Assembly: GCA_029582165.1 (NCBI GenBank)
Contig: CM055879.1
Location: 34,266,330-34,330,329 of the forward strand
Origin: Portulaca oleracea
Taxonomy: Eukaryota; Streptophyta; Magnoliopsida; Caryophyllales; Portulacaceae
Direction of reading: 5' to 3'
Length of the DNA: 64,000 nt
In this document: positions 61,206-64,000 of the stretch, piece after piece
Layout: every line of letters starts with the position of its first letter
Numbering within the stretch: position 1 is the first letter of the stretch
Notes under the pieces: model-generated
The model's database searches: none
Told to the model about the DNA's origin: nothing
Seen by the model: the letters and a program-made list of their open reading frames with translations, nothing else
Translations under genes and position numbers: made by a program

Positions 61206-63310
61206 CTACAACTTCTTTGAGGTGGGTTTCTTATGAGAATTCCACTGCAATGTCATCCATATTATGGATGTACCTGTAAACATACAAACAAACAAATGCC
61301 ACTTCAATCAGATCACATTATTCTAATTTGGCAATGGAAACAATTAAAATTACATCCAAATGTAACAATGTACAATTAAAATCATGGTTTCAAGCCTTAG
61401 ACACAGCATGCAGGGCCGCCAAAGCGCAACCTTCATTGCATTCTTATACATATTTTTACACAAATTACTCAGACCTAATCAAACATATCCGATCTTATTT
61501 ACTCAACTTCAACATACCTGCCTAAAAAAGAAGATTTATGTTTTATATTAGAGGGTTAGCTTGATCCAAATTAAATCCCAAAGATCCATTTTCATACTTG
61601 AAGCACAATCGATCGACGAAAAAAGCAATGTGATTAGAAAAAAAATGGATTGATGAAAAAGCAATGGATGGATAGACAGTTTAACACAAGTGCATGCAAA
61701 CATAACATGCTATTCAAGGACCACGCATTGGGCACATCGATCTTTGTCCTACGAAGAAGTAAGAAGTCATCAAGGCTTTATTTATGAAGCCCAAAGAATA
61801 TGGATTGATCCAGCCCAACCCAAGCCTAAATGTTCAAGGATAAAGACCAGGTATGACTAAACTATTGCCATTGCAGAAGAAAAGAGCTTGAGCCCCTGCT
61901 CCCCTAATCCTCATACACACAAAGTAAGTGATAAAGAGTGTAGTCATAATGGATCATTATTACTCATTTGAGTATTAGAGAAATGGGCCTATAAAACAAG
62001 TGGAGGCCCTTAGAAAACCCTTTAGAATCAACAAATAAGCCTCCTACAACTCATCTTTTAGGAAAGTGGGTCATGGTTTCCCCAAGGATTGTTAACGTTA
62101 AAGGATGACCTACGAAATAAATGAATCATAGAATCAACAAATAAGACTATGAAGTTTTAATTTATGAGAAATATTCATTTTATTTTTTTTATATTTTTGT
62201 TTCGTATGTTGAAGAAGGAAAGGAATGGTTTCATACTTAGTGTATCCATAGTTATGTATCTAAATAAAATAAAATAAAATAAATATTTCCTACAAATTGG
62301 ACCTCATATCTATTTGCTTCATGAGTCATCGATCCCTTGGGGTCAATAATCATTTCCCGAAAATAGCTCAAACTAAAGTTGGACTGTTGTTGTATCCCTC
62401 TCAGATCTAAACTATTAGGTCTAAGGGTCTTAACAATAGGAAGGAAATGCGTATTCTCTTGTTTAAGGCATCCTTGGAGCTTCCTCAAGATAACTTGGAT
62501 GACACTACGCGTAGATTGACATAGTTTCATTATGGTACAAACTTCATTCGTGAAGACTCAGTGGCTACAATGGAGCAACTTAAGGAGAAATGATGCACAA
62601 AGAAATTTACAAACTCTAAATATGAGTTTCTTTTCTATTTTTTGGTTGTCTATATTATGTTTTATTAATTTTTTTTTATTGTTGTCATACTGTTGTTTTA
62701 TGTTGTTTCTGCATTGTTGTTACAAACTCATCAACCTATTCAAACTTTGAATAGTATCAAAATAAAAAAGTGGAAGCTTCAATAGAAAAGGTTCCAACTG
62801 CATGTAAAATTCACATGTAAGTGGCATGGTGTTAAATGTTCATCATATAAACTTACCAAAAATTACCGAATTTACCGAAACATACGCATTAATCAATATC
62901 AACTTTTCCTCCAAAAATATATTATACTGCACAAAGTAATAATTTTTTTAAATACTTATCAAAATTTACGTCTAGTTACCAAATTTCAAAACATTTACGA
63001 TATCATGCATTTATCAGTGAATTTTACAAGCCAAATGTTCATTTAGCTAAATTGTAGACATAGAAACGGCACAACTAAAACAAAAGTAATTCCGAAACCA
63101 TACCTGCAAGGAAGCCGACAAAGGTTATATTTGAGAGTGCCATGGTGTGATATATGAAGTACTCAGCCAGAAAGTGAGCAAGACCAAATATGAAGGATGA
63201 AAATGTGGCAACATAGAGTGGCTTGTCGTCAAGATTAAAAGCACAGAGGAAGCAAAGAGTGCAACTTAGAAGAGTCCAAACTCCGATGGTCCTTCCATGA
63301 ACTTCAGTCA
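61206..63310 (-). CDS. ERG28: ERG28, sterol C-4 demethylation scaffold (partial, 5' exon outside window)
   Basis: This is an ER membrane protein that tethers the sterol C-4 demethylation enzymes in sterol synthesis. Two exons are visible: 63104-63310 (207 nt) and 61206-61273 (68 nt with stop TAG at 61206-61208). The upstream exon would supply the first base of the Met codon in MTEVHGRTIGVW and lies beyond the right edge. The conserved core reads TEVHGRTIGVWTLLSCTLCF, then CAFNLDDKPLYVATF and AHFLAEYFIYHTM, ending GTSIIWMTLQWNSHKKPTSK. It has three hydrophobic segments matching the C-terminal transmembrane helices of plant ERG28. The frame across the splice (GCA G|GT ACA) is clean. The roughly 1.8-kb intron holds no recognised element. 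Confidence 0.9.
61274..63103 (-). other. Long intron of ERG28
   Basis: The donor is GCAG|GTATGG at 63103 and the acceptor TTTACAG before 61273. The intron is AT-rich. A 92-residue minus-strand ORF (62252-62530) matches nothing I know. No transposon ends were recognised. Confidence 0.7.
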
Positions 63311-63379
63311 CTACAAATTAAACACAAGTTTTAAACCATATTCGTCAGCTACAACTAATAATGTGCCTGAATTATAGTA

Positions 63380-63628
63380 CTACCTCCGTCCCAAATTGTT
63401 TGTCCATATACCTAACTCCCTTGTCCCAAAATATTTGTCCATTTTATAACTCTAATGATTGTAATTCCTATTATACCCCTAATAAATACTTTTTGTTTCT
63501 TTTTTATTTTTCTTCACGTGAGAAAAGTAAGGGCAATTCTGGTACATTACACATTTTTCACCCCATTTCCCATGACCATTGGACTTTTAAATATAGTTGG
63601 ATGGACAAACAATATGGGACGAAGGTAG
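63380..63628. mobile_element. Stowaway-like MITE, TA target duplication
   Basis: The 249-bp element starts CTACCTCCGTCCCAAATTGT and ends ACAATATGGGACGAAGGTAG, flanked by TA. It lies in the intron or upstream region of ERG28, 70 bp from the visible exon. Confidence 0.88.
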
Positions 63629-64000
63629 TACACTAGTAGACATGCACAAAAGACATAACGATTTGGAAACTGTTTTGAGTTGGAAACTGTATTGTAAGAA
63701 CAATATATATTTTCTCTATCAAAGCTAAAAAAAATTTCTATGGTTTATTTGAGTGCATATTTATATTTTTGATTATACAATACTACGTACTACGTATTAT
63801 TTTTCTGAGAAAGGAACTATGGCCAATTTCCAAGGCTAATAACAAAAGTACACTTTGATAGGTGTCAATTTTTACTCTCCATTCTATATAACCGTACATA
63901 GCTGTCAAGAAAAGAACTGTGGCATGTAATTTTATGATGTGTGCTTCGTGTGATAAAAATTATTTATTGGTATATATAATTGTCGAGATTTAGCTCAAAA
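63629..64000. other. AT-rich right edge, probable ERG28 intron or upstream DNA
   Basis: I looked for the missing ERG28 first exon (a Trp- and Leu-rich membrane segment) on the minus strand and did not see it. No other feature is recognised. Confidence 0.5.

Noticed and set aside
62252..62530. 92-codon minus-strand ORF in the ERG28 intron
   Set aside because: No motif was recognised and no splice partners were found. It may be a relic, but I cannot support a gene.
1..64000. tRNA genes, full rRNA genes and CRISPR arrays
   Set aside because: I looked for tRNA B-box-like GGTTCGAATCC motifs with a matching A box and found none. The only rRNA-like sequence is the 5S block in the Cassandra LTR. 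The regular repeats present are minisatellites, not spacer arrays.

Overview
The window is plant nuclear DNA, most likely from a eudicot. The genes have many short exons with GT-AG introns. Their products match plant families: CBM22-GH10 xylanase, CCCH/WD40 ZFWD protein, EPF-like peptide, plant ERG28 and a DUF676-type esterase. The AT-rich spacers are full of plant transposons (Ty1/copia, Cassandra, Tourist-like and Stowaway-like MITEs, a poly-A retroposon). I cannot name the species.

Layout. (1) 1-18625, minus strand: three head-to-tail copies of a xylanase gene with three CBM22 modules and a GH10 domain, in graded states of repair. Copy C (13775-18625) is intact and has eight exons. Copy B (4213-11932) is intact from exon 2 on, but has a 4-bp insertion in exon 1 and about 2.9 kb of foreign DNA in intron 2. 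Copy A (1-3774, cut by the window edge) has a frameshifted exon 1 and has lost most of its first CBM22, with a MITE at the breakpoint. (2) 18.6-24.7 kb: gene-free. It holds a perfect 327-bp palindrome, microsatellites, a Cassandra solo LTR with a 5S rRNA-like core, and opposed arrays of a GTTCAC-type motif. (3) 25.4-27.5 kb: an intact ZFWD gene (two CCCH fingers plus seven WD40 repeats), plus strand. (4) 29.2-32.8 kb: a copia element with both LTRs that lacks reverse transcriptase. (5) 34.1-36.9 kb: a ten-exon serine esterase gene, plus strand. (6) 39.9-50.4 kb: a transposon nest. A Stowaway-like element interrupts a minisatellite, a copia element sits in its target site, and a 3.7-kb non-coding TG...CA element sits in the copia integrase. 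(7) 54.2-54.7 kb: an EPFL2-like secreted peptide gene. (8) 58.9-59.4 kb: a retroposon with a 16-bp target duplication. (9) 61.2-63.3 kb, minus strand: the last two exons of ERG28.

The genes are functionally unrelated: wall xylan hydrolysis, RNA/protein-binding scaffold, lipid or ester hydrolysis, developmental signalling, sterol synthesis. The organising theme is a local xylanase gene expansion and heavy transposon traffic. Exon borders were set by eye from splice consensus, reading phase and comparison among the three xylanase copies. All family names come from recognition of motifs, not from a search.
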